This document shows, piece by piece, positions 45,162 through 54,482 of a stretch of DNA of 64,000 nt. The notes beneath the pieces were generated by a model. The model was given only the letters and a program-made list of their open reading frames with translations. It was not told the origin of the DNA and searched no databases. The translations under genes were made by a program, and so were the position numbers. The stretch lies in assembly GCF_020734105.1 (NCBI RefSeq), contig NZ_JAJAFR010000002.1:62001-126000 (forward strand). The letters are read 5' to 3'. Position 1 is the stretch's first letter; every line of letters starts with the position of its first letter. The DNA is from Alkalihalobacillus deserti. Lineage in GTDB: Bacteria > Bacillota > Bacilli > Bacillales > Bacillaceae_D.

Positions 45162-45507
45162 ACAACCTCCTGATAGAGTTACATATAGCTATTATAACAT
45201 AGATTTATGTAACGTATAGGATTTGATATTTAATTCAGATAATTATAATCACTATAAGTAAATGTGGGTTCTACATAGTTACTGTTATGTAAGTGAAAAG
45301 AAAGAATTAGCAATAATTCGAGGAGGCTGAACAGGAAAGGAGACCAAGTTTTCTAATAGGCATGATAGTAAGGCTGTTTCATCAGAAAAACAAAGCAGTG
45401 TAGCTTTGTTTTTCTGATGGCCATTTTAACTATGAATGGAGGCTTTTGTTTAAGGTTGGTCAAACTAACGGTTTTGGTGTTATAGCGACTGACAAGGTTC
45501 AAAATGT
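45162..45507. other. Intergenic with perfect hairpin
   Basis: No gene recognised. Contains a perfect 17-bp hairpin at 45380-45419. Confidence 0.4.
45380..45419. repeat. Perfect 17-bp inverted repeat
   Basis: CATCAGAAAAACAAAGC and its exact complement surround the 6-base loop AGTGTA. On the minus strand it could terminate the ger operon, about 90 bases past its last stop; on either strand it could be a mobile-element relic. Confidence 0.6.
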
Positions 45508-45732
45508 TTAACTTAGTAACTTACCTAAAGGCCTAAAGATCTTTTCTAATACTTGCATTGGACTTGTCGTATCTGGGAAGAACACAAGAAAGACAGCCAG
45601 GAACAAACTAATAATGAGTAGTGTCATAAACGTCATTTTTTCTTTTTTCTGGTCTGGATTGATTATTGGCCACTGAAAGTAAACGATCAGAGATAAGACA
45701 ACGATGATACCTACTGTGTAAAGCCATTCCAT
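45508..45732 (-). CDS. Small germinant-receptor-associated membrane protein (D-subunit-like)
   Basis: 74 residues with two transmembrane helices (LYTVGIIVVLSLIVYFQWPI and MTFMTLLIISLFLAVFLVFF) separated by a charged loop NPDQKKEK. It is the last gene of a ger operon, 12 bases after gerC. Small two-helix D proteins encoded with germinant receptors are known from Bacillus and modulate receptor function; assignment here rests on size, topology and position. Confidence 0.65.
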   Translation of the reverse strand: MEWLYTVGIIVVLSLIVYFQWPIINPDQKKEKMTFMTLLIISLFLAVFLVFFPDTTSPMQVLEKIFRPLGKLLS

Positions 45733-45744
45733 TTCTTATCCACC

Positions 45745-46893
45745 TCACTTAAACCCTTGGACTTGACCTCTTCTAATAATATCCGTATTGATATCGAATG
45801 TAACCTGAACAGTTGGAAATATTTCCTCCCAATCTCCTTTCATTTTCTCCCATTCCTTAGGATATGTTGTTTCAATCACCCTCGCAAAATCAAAAATATC
45901 TGCTTTCATTCCTTTTTGAACCTCCTCAACTGCTTCTTTCATTCGTTGCTCCAAATGCTCGTTGACCTCTTTCTGTGCGATTTCCATATCTTCAGGGATC
46001 CCCAGATCTAAACTAGTTTCGTTAATAGTCACTTCAAGCACAACATCTGATTTAATGGTCATTTTCCACGGGCCATTTGCCTTTTCCGGGATGAGCTCCG
46101 TATTGGCTTCAAGGATTGCCCCAGATATATATCCTTCTCCTTCTTTTGGTTTAATGGAAATATTGCCATGTTCGATCTCATCTTTTATCCAGTTGACACC
46201 TCTTGTAACTCTATCATCTAGCGTTCCAATCATTTTATCCTCTTTTAGGATAGCCGATCCAGAAATATACGCAATCGTCTCCAAGTCGCTTCCTCCCTCT
46301 GCTGGTGGTAATACTTGTATCATTGAAAGATTAGCTACTCCTGAGTCACTTTGTAACATTTGCATCAATTCTAATAACGTAACACTAAAAAATGTCTCAT
46401 AAATGGCCATTTCACGTAGTACTTCTGCTGAAGTAGGTTCAATAGGAGGAAGTAATGCCATTACTTCCTTTGCACGATTTTTTGCGACAAATACGTATGC
46501 TCTAACTCGTGGCTCTCGGTGTCGAAGAAAGTACTCGATTTCATCGGAAATCCCTTCTTTGGCTAGTTCTTCTCCGATAACAAATACTTCCGAGTGACCC
46601 CAGAATACTTTTCGTGGAAGTCTTTCTTGAAGCTTTTCTAATGCCTCAGCGATGTTTACTCCCACTCCACTCCTAGTCACTGTTTTCCCAACACCACCGC
46701 CTTCTCCGCCTGTCGCTCCAGCCTCCATCCCCGGACTAATGATTTCTACCGTAACTTCAATTGAATTATTTTCCTTTTTATCTAAAGCCACTCCCGTGAT
46801 AAGAGCAATATCATTAATTTCATGTCGGTCCCAACAACCAGGAAAAACAAAGCTACTCGCAAAAATAAGGAAAATTAATAGAACCTTCTTCAC
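45745..46893 (-). CDS. Spore germination receptor C subunit (Ger(x)C lipoprotein)
   Basis: 382 residues. Signal with lipobox FVFPGC followed by WDRHEINDIALITGVALDK, the Ger(x)C family hallmark; later ERLPRKVFWGHSEVFVIGEE and YFLRHREPRVRAYVFVA. The GTG start overlaps the stop of the B gene (GTGA). It anchors the receptor at the outer face of the spore inner membrane. The C-terminal 170 residues form the third domain. Confidence 0.9.
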   Translation of the reverse strand: MKKVLLIFLIFASSFVFPGCWDRHEINDIALITGVALDKKENNSIEVTVEIISPGMEAGATGGEGGGVGKTVTRSGVGVNIAEALEKLQERLPRKVFWGHSEVFVIGEELAKEGISDEIEYFLRHREPRVRAYVFVAKNRAKEVMALLPPIEPTSAEVLREMAIYETFFSVTLLELMQMLQSDSGVANLSMIQVLPPAEGGSDLETIAYISGSAILKEDKMIGTLDDRVTRGVNWIKDEIEHGNISIKPKEGEGYISGAILEANTELIPEKANGPWKMTIKSDVVLEVTINETSLDLGIPEDMEIAQKEVNEHLEQRMKEAVEEVQKGMKADIFDFARVIETTYPKEWEKMKGDWEEIFPTVQVTFDINTDIIRRGQVQGFK

Positions 46894-48002
46894 CCCTCGG
46901 TCTCCTTTCTATTCCTTTTACTTAGTATGTAAGCAACAAATAGAAAGAACATTGGAATCAGCGTATTGAAAATGAGACTTAAAAAGGGCTCTGATGATTC
47001 TATATAAGCATAGTATTCGGTCACATTAGGCACTTGCCAAATGGTCAATACTACTAACAGAAAACCAATTGGCCAAACGAGGAGACGATAGTCTGAAAGG
47101 TTAAGCCACTCAGCAGTTCCCAATACAACTACATAATAAAATATACCTATTTTCATAAACGCACTAGCGACCCAAATGGCCATAACAATTGACTCAAGAT
47201 GGGAGAGGAAATCAGCAACAGCAATATATCGAACAACACTCATTAATGGAAAGGTAAAACTATCTACTACGTTGCCAAACACGAGCAGAACAATGAAATT
47301 CGTTGCAACCATTGTCATTGTGATCATTACTATCGAAATGACACCCCATTTTTTACTGTTTTTTTGGTCAGAAATAAACGGCAAGAGAAAGGAGAGGACA
47401 AAAAATTGACTGAACCAAGTTAAAAGAGGAATAGCCCCCTTGATTGATGGAACAATCCCTTTCCCGAAAATAGGCTGCATCTGCATAACATCAATATCAG
47501 GTAGGAGAAGGATAATCATCACGATAATAAATACTAAGAAAATAGGAATGACCACTTCTCCTACCCTTGTCAATACCTCTAGCCCTCCATTTATAGCAAA
47601 CCCACACAAAAAAACCATTCCTCCAATGATAACAACTAGTGGTGTTTGTGGAAGAACGGTAGCACTCAAGAACTCCCCATATGACCAAGTGATAAGACTA
47701 TTTGCATGGAAAAAATGAAGCAAAATCGGCAAGGTAAGGACTCTCCCAAGTACCGAGCCAAAAATAAGTTTGCCTTGTTCAATGATCGATCCTTTCGGGT
47801 ATAGTTGATAGAGCTTCATAACAACGTAGAGCATGAGAAACAGTACGATAGAGGACCAAATTGGTGAAATCCACATATCACGTCCTGCTTCTCTATTCGT
47901 TATAGCCGGGGCAAAAAGAATACTAGTCGCCAACATCGTTAAATACATGACAATAGCCATTTGTCGGGCAGATATTTTTCCTTTTTCAATCACTTGTTTC
48001 AC
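46890..48002 (-). CDS. Spore germination receptor B subunit (GerAB/ArcD/ProY family)
   Basis: 370 residues, about ten transmembrane helices; APC-superfamily GerAB type, with ISARQMAIVMYLTMLATSIL at the N-terminus and TWSYGEFLSATVLPQTPLVV. The GTG start lies 17 bases inside the A gene. B subunits bind the germinant (amino acid or sugar); the ligand cannot be read from sequence. Confidence 0.9.
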   Translation of the reverse strand: MKQVIEKGKISARQMAIVMYLTMLATSILFAPAITNREAGRDMWISPIWSSIVLFLMLYVVMKLYQLYPKGSIIEQGKLIFGSVLGRVLTLPILLHFFHANSLITWSYGEFLSATVLPQTPLVVIIGGMVFLCGFAINGGLEVLTRVGEVVIPIFLVFIIVMIILLLPDIDVMQMQPIFGKGIVPSIKGAIPLLTWFSQFFVLSFLLPFISDQKNSKKWGVISIVMITMTMVATNFIVLLVFGNVVDSFTFPLMSVVRYIAVADFLSHLESIVMAIWVASAFMKIGIFYYVVVLGTAEWLNLSDYRLLVWPIGFLLVVLTIWQVPNVTEYYAYIESSEPFLSLIFNTLIPMFFLFVAYILSKRNRKETEG

Positions 48003-49557
48003 CTCCGCGTTTTGGTTCTGGCTTCTGATGAGGTGCTTGCCGGTATTTGTTATATACTCCGCTTAAATGAGGACGTGTGTTCATTTTCCATAAAGGTTCC
48101 CTTACAAGTACATCTCTCAATCCTCTTCCCATTGGCGCGAGAGGAGACAGATAAGGCTCACCAAAGGAACGTAATTTACAGAGATGGATAATAATAAAAA
48201 GCAAACCAAACATAACTCCAAGTAGTCCTAATATTCCGCCAAGAATCGTTAAAGGAAAGCGTAATAATCTGATCGCAAATCCAAAATCATAGTTAGGAAT
48301 CGTAAAGGAAGCAATACCTGTAAGAGCCACCACCATAACCATTGGGGCTGATGTCAAACCAGCCTCAATCGCAGCTTGACCAATAACGAGTGCTCCCACA
48401 ATGCTTACCGCAGCACCCACCTGCTTAGGTAGTCTAATCCCTGCTTCACGGATCGCTTCAAAAGTGAATTCCATTAGCAACGCTTCGACGAGTGCTGGAA
48501 AAGGAATCCCTTCCCGGGAAGCAGCAATACTCACGATAAGATTAGTCGGAACCATTTCCTGATGATAACTCAAGACGGATACATAAAGTGAAGGAAAAAC
48601 AAGTGAAATAAATACAAGGACATACCGTAACCAGCGAATGACTGAACCAACCATAAACCGCTTATAATAATCTTCACTAGATTGTAGAAGAGAAAATAAA
48701 GTAGTCGGAGCGATTAACACAAAAGGTGTGCCATCGACAAGGATGACAACACGTCCTTCAAGTAAGCTTGAAACAGCCACATCTGGTCGCTCCGTTGTCA
48801 TCAATTGCGGGAAAGGAGAATAAGAGTTATCCTCAATCAGTTCCTCAATATACTCAGATTCTAGGATCCCGTCGATGTCAATTTTCTGTATACGCTCTTC
48901 AACTTCTTTAATAAGAGTCTTATCTGTAATTCCTTCAATATAAGCGAGGCTAATCTCTGTTTGTGTGTAACGGCCGACTTTCATTGACTTTAGTTTGAAA
49001 TGAGGGCTTTTTAGTTTTCTTCGCAGCAGTGACGTATTTACGCCTAATGTTTCGACAAACCCTTCTCTTGGCCCTCGTACCACAGATTCAGTAGCAGGTT
49101 CTTCTATGGAACGCTTTTCCCATTTGGCCAACCCTAAAGCAAATCCACTGTTTTCTCCTTCTACTAGCATGACTGGAAACCCGTTTGCTAGGTGCTCAAT
49201 ACAGTCGGCAAAAGTGTGAACTTCTTGTATCTTTGAAACAGAAATTTTTTTGGTCACTAATTCACTAAAGTTCAAATCTTTATCATTATCTGCATCTGCA
49301 GATTCCCGCATAAGGGGGCCAAGAACATTTGTATCCAGTTCCTCAATGTTGGATAAACCTTCAACATAGATGATATACGCTTCAAATTGTTCACCAATAG
49401 AAAAAGGGCGAAAAACGACATCTGAACAATCACTATATATTAAACGGAGTGTTTCTAAATTTTCAGTTAGTATGGGAGAGAGATTATCGAATTGACTTTT
49501 CATTTGTTCCTCTTTTTGGCGCTGTTTTTCTATAAATTTGTGCCGACGAAAAAACAT
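47986..49557 (-). CDS. Spore germination receptor A subunit (GerA family)
   Basis: 523 residues. Long hydrophilic N-terminal domain with LRLIYSDCSDVVFR and GREGFVETL-type RGPREGFVETLGVNTSLLRR block, then four to five transmembrane helices with ILVDGTPFVLIAPT, REGIPFPALVEALLMEFTFE and LPKQVGAAVSIVGALVIGQA, all characteristic of GerAA/GerKA. ATG follows AGGAGGGGG. First gene of the operon A-B-C-D. In spores, A subunits form the oligomeric channel that releases ions on germinant binding. Expression in the forespore (sigma G) is expected but I see no convincing promoter. Confidence 0.93.
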   Translation of the reverse strand: MFFRRHKFIEKQRQKEEQMKSQFDNLSPILTENLETLRLIYSDCSDVVFRPFSIGEQFEAYIIYVEGLSNIEELDTNVLGPLMRESADADNDKDLNFSELVTKKISVSKIQEVHTFADCIEHLANGFPVMLVEGENSGFALGLAKWEKRSIEEPATESVVRGPREGFVETLGVNTSLLRRKLKSPHFKLKSMKVGRYTQTEISLAYIEGITDKTLIKEVEERIQKIDIDGILESEYIEELIEDNSYSPFPQLMTTERPDVAVSSLLEGRVVILVDGTPFVLIAPTTLFSLLQSSEDYYKRFMVGSVIRWLRYVLVFISLVFPSLYVSVLSYHQEMVPTNLIVSIAASREGIPFPALVEALLMEFTFEAIREAGIRLPKQVGAAVSIVGALVIGQAAIEAGLTSAPMVMVVALTGIASFTIPNYDFGFAIRLLRFPLTILGGILGLLGVMFGLLFIIIHLCKLRSFGEPYLSPLAPMGRGLRDVLVREPLWKMNTRPHLSGVYNKYRQAPHQKPEPKRGGETSD

Positions 49558-50153
49558 AATTTCCCCCTCCTACTAACGTTTCTATACGATAGTACTTCTC
49601 TAGGCTAATTCCATTCTTAGTTGGTCCATTAATTACTAGAAATATACAGATTTTGCCCAGATTTCTGTTTTATGAATCAGTCATTTGGTAATCGCGCTTA
49701 TATTGTGGAATGTTATATACTAAAAAAACGTAGGTGGTTAGTCTAATAGGGACGAAATTAAATTTTTATAAGAAGTAGAATTATAAAGTGGAAATTATGT
49801 TTTTTGTCAATAAAACTAGACAGTTACTAGAAAACAGAAGATTACACGCTGGAGGAACATTGACAATGATAGAAGGTAAGGAAGAAGCTGATGCAAATAT
49901 TTGATCTAACTTCTTCCTTAAGGGGAATATTGAGACTTATTCCTTCATGTACTACTTCATTTTAAAGTTTTTCTTCCTTAAAGAGCCCAGTGCTTATAGG
50001 ATTTTTTAATCTTTCTTCACTGCAACTATCAAAAAAATATATTTTTTTTGAAAATCATGTAAATATAGTATACAATATAAAAATACGTCAATACTTAAAC
50101 GCTTTTATGCATTAAAGTGAAACAGGTAGAAAAAAGTTTTAGGGGGAAGTAAG
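49558..50153. other. Intergenic between gerA and the TRAP binding protein
   Basis: About 600 bases. Features: the ger promoter region (unassigned), an 11-bp inverted repeat TAAGGAAGAAG/CTTCTTCCTTA (49877-49887 and 49910-49920) and the promoter at 50048. A 35-codon open frame at 49797 lacks a convincing ribosome binding site and is not called. Confidence 0.4.
50048..50076 (+). promoter_or_regulatory. Promoter of the orphan TRAP binding-protein gene
   Basis: TTGAAA (50048-50053), 17 bases, TACAAT (50071-50076). Confidence 0.7.
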
Positions 50154-51209
50154 ATGCAAATGAATAAGGTATTAACTATCCTATCTATAGGAATTTGTCT
50201 TTTATGGCTAACAGCATGTGGGGGACAAGAGGAAGTCACAACTAAAAGTAAAGCATCAGACCAAGAAAATAACGGTACATCAACAAAAGTGAGTGAGGAA
50301 GTCGTCACCATAAAAGTAGGTCATATCGCTCCAGATGGAGAAGCTTATGCGTTAGGGTTTGAAGCATATGCTGATGCCGTTGAAGAAGCAACTAATGGAC
50401 AAGTTCAATTTGAGATCTTCGGTAATGGGACTTTGGGAGGGGAAAGAGAGTTATTAGAAGGAATCCAATTAGGAACTTTGGATATGAGTCTCGTCACAAC
50501 TGGGGTAGTCAGTAACTTTGTTCCAGAAGTAACTGCTCTTGAATTTCCTTTTTTATTTAGAGATTTAGAACATGTTTATAAAACATTAGATGGTGAAGTA
50601 GGTCAGGAAATATTAGAAAAGATGTCGGATGCCGGTTTTAAAGGAATTGCATTTTGGGAAAATGGGCAGCGTCATATAGCTAATAGCAAACATCCGATTC
50701 AATCGCCTAATGATCTAAAGGGATTAAAGATGCGAACCATTGAGAGCGAAATTTTACTAGACACTTACAGTGCTTTAGGAACAAACGCAACTCCGATGGC
50801 ATTTCCCGAAGTGTATGGAGCTTTGCAACAAGGAGTTATTGATGGATCGGATTTTTCATATGGGGTGATTTGGAGTACAAATGTGTATGAGCAGACTGAG
50901 TATTTATCAGAGACAGGACTCTATTATTCTTCAGCAACACTTGTCATCAATGAAGATCTTTTGGAATCATTGCCTGAAAACGTACAAGAGGTTATTGTAA
51001 GTCTTGGAAAGGAATATGCTCAAATCCAAAGAGATATATCTCAAGAGTTAGAGGCGGAACAAAAACAAAATCTGCTCGATAATGGCGTTCAGATCATTAC
51101 TATGGACGAGGTTGATATCGAAGCATTTCGTGCGAAAGTGCAACCCGTTTATGAAAAGCATGAAGAGCGCTTTGGTGATTATATCGAGAGAATTCAAAAT
51201 AGTAATTAA
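50154..51209 (+). CDS. Orphan TRAP transporter substrate-binding lipoprotein (DctP family)
   Basis: 351 residues; lipobox LTACG, a Ser/Thr/Lys-rich linker, then a DctP fold: VGHIAPDGEAYALGFEAYAD, FGNGTLGGERELLEGIQLGT, LKGLKMRTIESEILLDTYSALGTNATPMAF with the family Arg (KMRT), and YGALQQGVIDGSDFS. Unlike siaP, no DctQ or DctM genes adjoin; it has its own promoter and terminator. It may serve membrane subunits encoded elsewhere or act as a sensor accessory. Organic acid ligand inferred from the family only. Confidence 0.88.
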   Translation: MQMNKVLTILSIGICLLWLTACGGQEEVTTKSKASDQENNGTSTKVSEEVVTIKVGHIAPDGEAYALGFEAYADAVEEATNGQVQFEIFGNGTLGGERELLEGIQLGTLDMSLVTTGVVSNFVPEVTALEFPFLFRDLEHVYKTLDGEVGQEILEKMSDAGFKGIAFWENGQRHIANSKHPIQSPNDLKGLKMRTIESEILLDTYSALGTNATPMAFPEVYGALQQGVIDGSDFSYGVIWSTNVYEQTEYLSETGLYYSSATLVINEDLLESLPENVQEVIVSLGKEYAQIQRDISQELEAEQKQNLLDNGVQIITMDEVDIEAFRAKVQPVYEKHEERFGDYIERIQNSN

Positions 51210-51216
51210 TTTCAAT

Positions 51217-51260
51217 AAAAAGTCTCAACTATTATTTATGATAGTTGAGACTTTTTATTT
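51217..51260 (+). terminator. Terminator of the orphan TRAP gene
   Basis: AAAAAGTCTCAACTAT pairs perfectly with ATAGTTGAGACTTTTT (16 bp, 8-base loop), then ATTT. Confidence 0.88.
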
Positions 51261-51402
51261 CTTTAGAGGAATCATTGTTAAATGTGATGTTATGTTAATC
51301 ACAGAAGTGAATGAAATTAAATAGTATTCTAAAAATAGGAACAGTAAGAGGTATTCAGAACTGTTCAAATAAAGTTTGTAAGGATTCAGGAGGAGATCTT
51401 TT

Positions 51403-51960
51403 ATGAGATTTAACATTCGTGGTGAAAATTTACAAGTTACAGATGCAATCAGGAAATACATTATTAAAAAGGTTGAAAAACTAGACAAGTATTTTGATGA
51501 TTCTATTCATGCCGAAGTACAAGTGAAATTAAAAGTGTATGAAAGAAATACGAAAGTAGAAATCACTATTCCATTAAAAACCTTACTCCTTCGTGCCGAA
51601 GAACAGCATGAGAACATGTATGCTACGATTGATTTAATTATTGATAAATTAGAACGCCAAGTTCGTAAATATAAAACAAAAGTAAATCGCAAACCTCGTC
51701 AAGAAAAAGCTGTGAGAAAGAATACCGCTAATGCCATTATGATTATGGAACCTGAAGCGGAAACACTAGCAGAAGAAAATACTGATCATATTGTGAGAAC
51801 GAAACGGTTTTATTTGAAACCGATGGATGCTGAGGAAGCGATTTTGCAAATGAATATGTTGGGTCATCAGTTCTTTGTTTATACTGAGGCTGAAACGTCT
51901 CTGACTAATATTGTCTATCAAAGAAATGATGGGAAATATGCTGTTATTGAAACAGAATAA
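51403..51960 (+). CDS. hpf: Long-form ribosome hibernation promoting factor
   Basis: 185 residues. N-terminal S30AE domain (MRFNIRGENLQVTDAIRKYI, EKLDKYFDD; KVEITIPLKTLLLRAEEQHE, NMYATIDLIIDKLERQVRKY), a linker, and the C-terminal dimerisation domain (IVRTKRFYLKPMDAEEAILQ, LGHQFFVYTEA). The long form joins two 70S ribosomes into inactive 100S dimers in stationary phase or stress. ATG follows AGGAGGAG. Single-gene unit with a terminator. Confidence 0.95.
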   Translation: MRFNIRGENLQVTDAIRKYIIKKVEKLDKYFDDSIHAEVQVKLKVYERNTKVEITIPLKTLLLRAEEQHENMYATIDLIIDKLERQVRKYKTKVNRKPRQEKAVRKNTANAIMIMEPEAETLAEENTDHIVRTKRFYLKPMDAEEAILQMNMLGHQFFVYTEAETSLTNIVYQRNDGKYAVIETE

Positions 51961-51986
51961 TCGTTAAGTATACTCTTTACTCATAG

Positions 51987-52018
51987 AAAAGTCAGCTCCT
52001 TTGGGAGCTGACTTTTCA
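51987..52018 (+). terminator. Terminator of hpf
   Basis: AAAAGTCAGCTCC pairs perfectly with GGGAGCTGACTTTT (13 bp, 3-base loop). It could act in both directions between the convergent genes. Confidence 0.88.
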
Positions 52019-52074
52019 TTTAGGACTAGGACTTTCGATTAAGCTCGACAAATTATTTCCTGAGCAATAGAAAA

Positions 52075-52986
52075 TTATTTACTAATAAACATTTGCGTCC
52101 AGTAATGACCATTTTGTTGGTATCCCACACCAATATGCGTGAAATCTCCATTAAGAATGTTAGCGCGATGCCCTTCACTATCCATCCATGCTTGAACAAC
52201 TTCTTGAGCTGAACGTTGTCCTTGAGCAATGTTTTCACCAGCTGAATTATATGATATATCGAAATCACGGATCATGTCAAAGGGAGATCCGTAGGTTGGA
52301 CTTGTGTGCGAGAAGTAGTTATTTTGCTGCATATCATTTGATTTTGCCCTTGCAACATTACTTAAAGAAGCATCTGCTTGTAAATCTGATAAGCCATTGT
52401 TTCTTCTTTCTACATTTGTTAATTCAATTACTTGTGCCTCTATGTCACTTATATCCGCAGTTTCTTCAGGCTGAGCAGGTTTTTCTTCTTTATGTGGCTG
52501 AGGTTCAGGTTGTTGCTGTTTAGGAGCAGGTTGTTGCGGTTGCTCTGTTACTTCAGGCTGTTGCTGTGTAGGCGTTTCAGCAGGAGCGCCTGGTTGTTGT
52601 TGCACTGGAGTACCAGCTCTTAGTTTTTGAGAAATTTCCTCTGGTGTTAGTTGCGTTACGCCCTCTGGTAGTTGTCGAGCAACTTCTTCGGGAGAGAACT
52701 GTTCGATTCCTTGAGGAAGGTGATTAATAATTTCTGGTGGCAATAATCGTTCGATTTCATTTCGTGTTAACTGAGCGGATTGAACAACCTCGAAATCATA
52801 TTTGGCATGTTGTACGGTAATTGGTTTTGTGTGAGGGAATTCTTCGCTAGAGTTGGTTGTGAAATCACTTGAAATTTGCCCTTCTCCAACATTTGCTTGT
52901 TCCATAGCATTGTTATCATTGTTACAACCAACAATTAACAGTAGAAATAAAATCATCAACATAAACGTAATATTTTTATTTGTCAT
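52075..52986 (-). CDS. CAP/SCP-domain lipoprotein (YkwD-like) with LPxG repeats
   Basis: 303 residues from ATG 52986 (AAGGAGC 6 bases upstream; the longer frame runs over that site). Lipobox LIVGCN. Residues about 60-115 hold a 16-residue repeat: LPPEIINHLPQGIEQF, SPEEVARQLPEGVTQL, TPEEISQKLRAG. A Pro/Gln-rich linker follows (QQQPGAPAETPTQQQP). The C-terminal CAP domain (about 180-303) has VIELTNVERRNNGL, YFSHTSPTYGSPFDMI, GENIAQGQ and HRANILNGDFTHIGVGY. The CAP cavity residues are present. Extracellular; role uncertain, related proteins are linked to spores or envelope. Confidence 0.88.
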   Translation of the reverse strand: MTNKNITFMLMILFLLLIVGCNNDNNAMEQANVGEGQISSDFTTNSSEEFPHTKPITVQHAKYDFEVVQSAQLTRNEIERLLPPEIINHLPQGIEQFSPEEVARQLPEGVTQLTPEEISQKLRAGTPVQQQPGAPAETPTQQQPEVTEQPQQPAPKQQQPEPQPHKEEKPAQPEETADISDIEAQVIELTNVERRNNGLSDLQADASLSNVARAKSNDMQQNNYFSHTSPTYGSPFDMIRDFDISYNSAGENIAQGQRSAQEVVQAWMDSEGHRANILNGDFTHIGVGYQQNGHYWTQMFISK

Positions 52987-53143
52987 ATAGATGCTCCTTT
53001 TTGAAATCATTTTTTCTTATTCTTGTTCATTTCGTTTCAAAACATACAAAAAAATTTAATCTTTTTACATAGGTCAGGCACTCCCTTACCTTTAGTTGAA
53101 TACTGTTGTAAGGATAAAAAGTCAATAAGAGGAGGACGAGTTT

Positions 53144-54436
53144 TTGCAAATTCATGTTGTCGCACAAGGGGAATCGCTATGGGGGATCGCTCAAACTTAT
53201 GGAGTTCCTTATCAAGGCATTATTGAGGCTAATCAGTTGCCTAATCCTGATCAACTAGTCGTTGGGCAGGCAATTGTTATTCCAATAGCAGGCCGATTAC
53301 ACTGGCTTGCTCAAGGAGAAAATTTACGTCAGGTGAGCGAGAGGTATCAAGTACCAATTCAAGACATACTAGAAGTGAATCAAATTCAATCATTAAATAA
53401 CCTTCCCAAAGGATCTAAACTGTATATTCCCAATCATTTCTATAGACAGAAACCATCGATAGATGTTGGAGCCTATGTCGATTTAAAAATCACCGGCGAA
53501 GATTCACCGCAATATGTGAATCAGGTAGGAGAGTTTTTAACCTATTTACAAATATTCAGTTATGAACTAAATGCCGATGGGACGTTAACACAGATTAATG
53601 ATCAGGCCATTATTAATGCCGCTTATGCAGATCGTGTCGTTCCACTGATGGTTATCACTAATCTTGTGGAAGGGGCTTTTGATACGGAGCTCGTTACAAC
53701 GGTTCTTCAAAACGTGGAGTTGCAAAATCGCTTACTCGATGAAGCATTGGCGATTATGGAGGAAAAAGGGTATTTGGGTCTTGATTTTGATCTTGAATAT
53801 TTAGGTGCCGAAAATCGAGAGGCTTATATCGAATTAATGAGAAGAGCGCGCGAAAAAGTAGATGAAAGAGGATACTTTCTTTCAAGTGCTTTAGCGCCAA
53901 AAGTGGAACCAGGAATGACTGGAGTATTGTATGAAGGGCATGATTACGCAGCTCATGGAGAAATTGCGGATTTTGTGTTTTTAATGACTTACGAATGGGG
54001 CTGGACGGGTGGTCCTCCAATGGCAGTAGCCCCTATTAACCAGGTGAGGCGAGTAATTGAATATGCAGCTTCTGTCATGCCGAATGACAAGATCATGATG
54101 GGAATTCCTTTATATGGATATGATTGGACGTTGCCGTTTGTAGAAGGAGAAACAAGAGCTAAAGCGATTGATCATCAGGAAGCCATTCGCTTAGCGGCAT
54201 CTAATAATGCCGCGATTGAGTATGATGAAAGTGCTCAATCACCATATTTTAATTATATAGATGAAGCCGGTCTAGAGCACGAAGTATGGTTTGAAGATGC
54301 AAGAAGTATTCAAGCCAAATTTGATCTTGTTAAGGAGTTTGGTTTGCGCGGATTTTATTACTGGGTATTAGGATGGGAATTTCCTCAAAATTGGCTGCTT
54401 GTTGATGCCAATTTTAATGTGAATAAACGTGTTTAG
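53144..54436 (+). CDS. sleL: Spore cortex N-acetylglucosaminidase (LysM-LysM-GH18)
   Basis: 430 residues. Two LysM domains (residues 1-48 and 52-96; GESLWGIAQTYGVPYQGIIE and GENLRQVSERYQVPIQDILE) and a GH18 domain with Asp214, Asp216 and Glu218 in GLDFDLEYLG. No signal peptide, as expected for SleL/YaaH, which is made in the mother cell and placed in the spore coat layers. It cuts cortex fragments containing muramic lactam on germination. TTG start 53144 follows GAGGAGG. Confidence 0.92.
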   Translation: MQIHVVAQGESLWGIAQTYGVPYQGIIEANQLPNPDQLVVGQAIVIPIAGRLHWLAQGENLRQVSERYQVPIQDILEVNQIQSLNNLPKGSKLYIPNHFYRQKPSIDVGAYVDLKITGEDSPQYVNQVGEFLTYLQIFSYELNADGTLTQINDQAIINAAYADRVVPLMVITNLVEGAFDTELVTTVLQNVELQNRLLDEALAIMEEKGYLGLDFDLEYLGAENREAYIELMRRAREKVDERGYFLSSALAPKVEPGMTGVLYEGHDYAAHGEIADFVFLMTYEWGWTGGPPMAVAPINQVRRVIEYAASVMPNDKIMMGIPLYGYDWTLPFVEGETRAKAIDHQEAIRLAASNNAAIEYDESAQSPYFNYIDEAGLEHEVWFEDARSIQAKFDLVKEFGLRGFYYWVLGWEFPQNWLLVDANFNVNKRV

Positions 54437-54452
54437 AAAAAGGTCTTAAAAG

Positions 54453-54482
54453 AGAGGTGATCCTTTGGGGCACCTCTGTTTG
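54453..54482 (+). terminator. Terminator after sleL
   Basis: AGAGGTG pairs with CACCTCT (11-base loop), followed by GTTTGT. Confidence 0.55.

Noticed and set aside
46652-46969. Rightward ORFs opposite the ger operon
   Set aside because: Low-complexity shadows of gerC and gerB with no ribosome binding sites or family patterns.
49558-49625. Sigma G promoter for the ger operon
   Set aside because: No pair of hexamers with acceptable match and spacing could be picked by eye.
49797-49902. 35-codon ORF upstream of the orphan TRAP gene
   Set aside because: No ribosome binding site at a proper distance and no recognisable pattern.
53754-54020. Leftward ORF within sleL
   Set aside because: A shadow frame of a well-supported GH18 domain.
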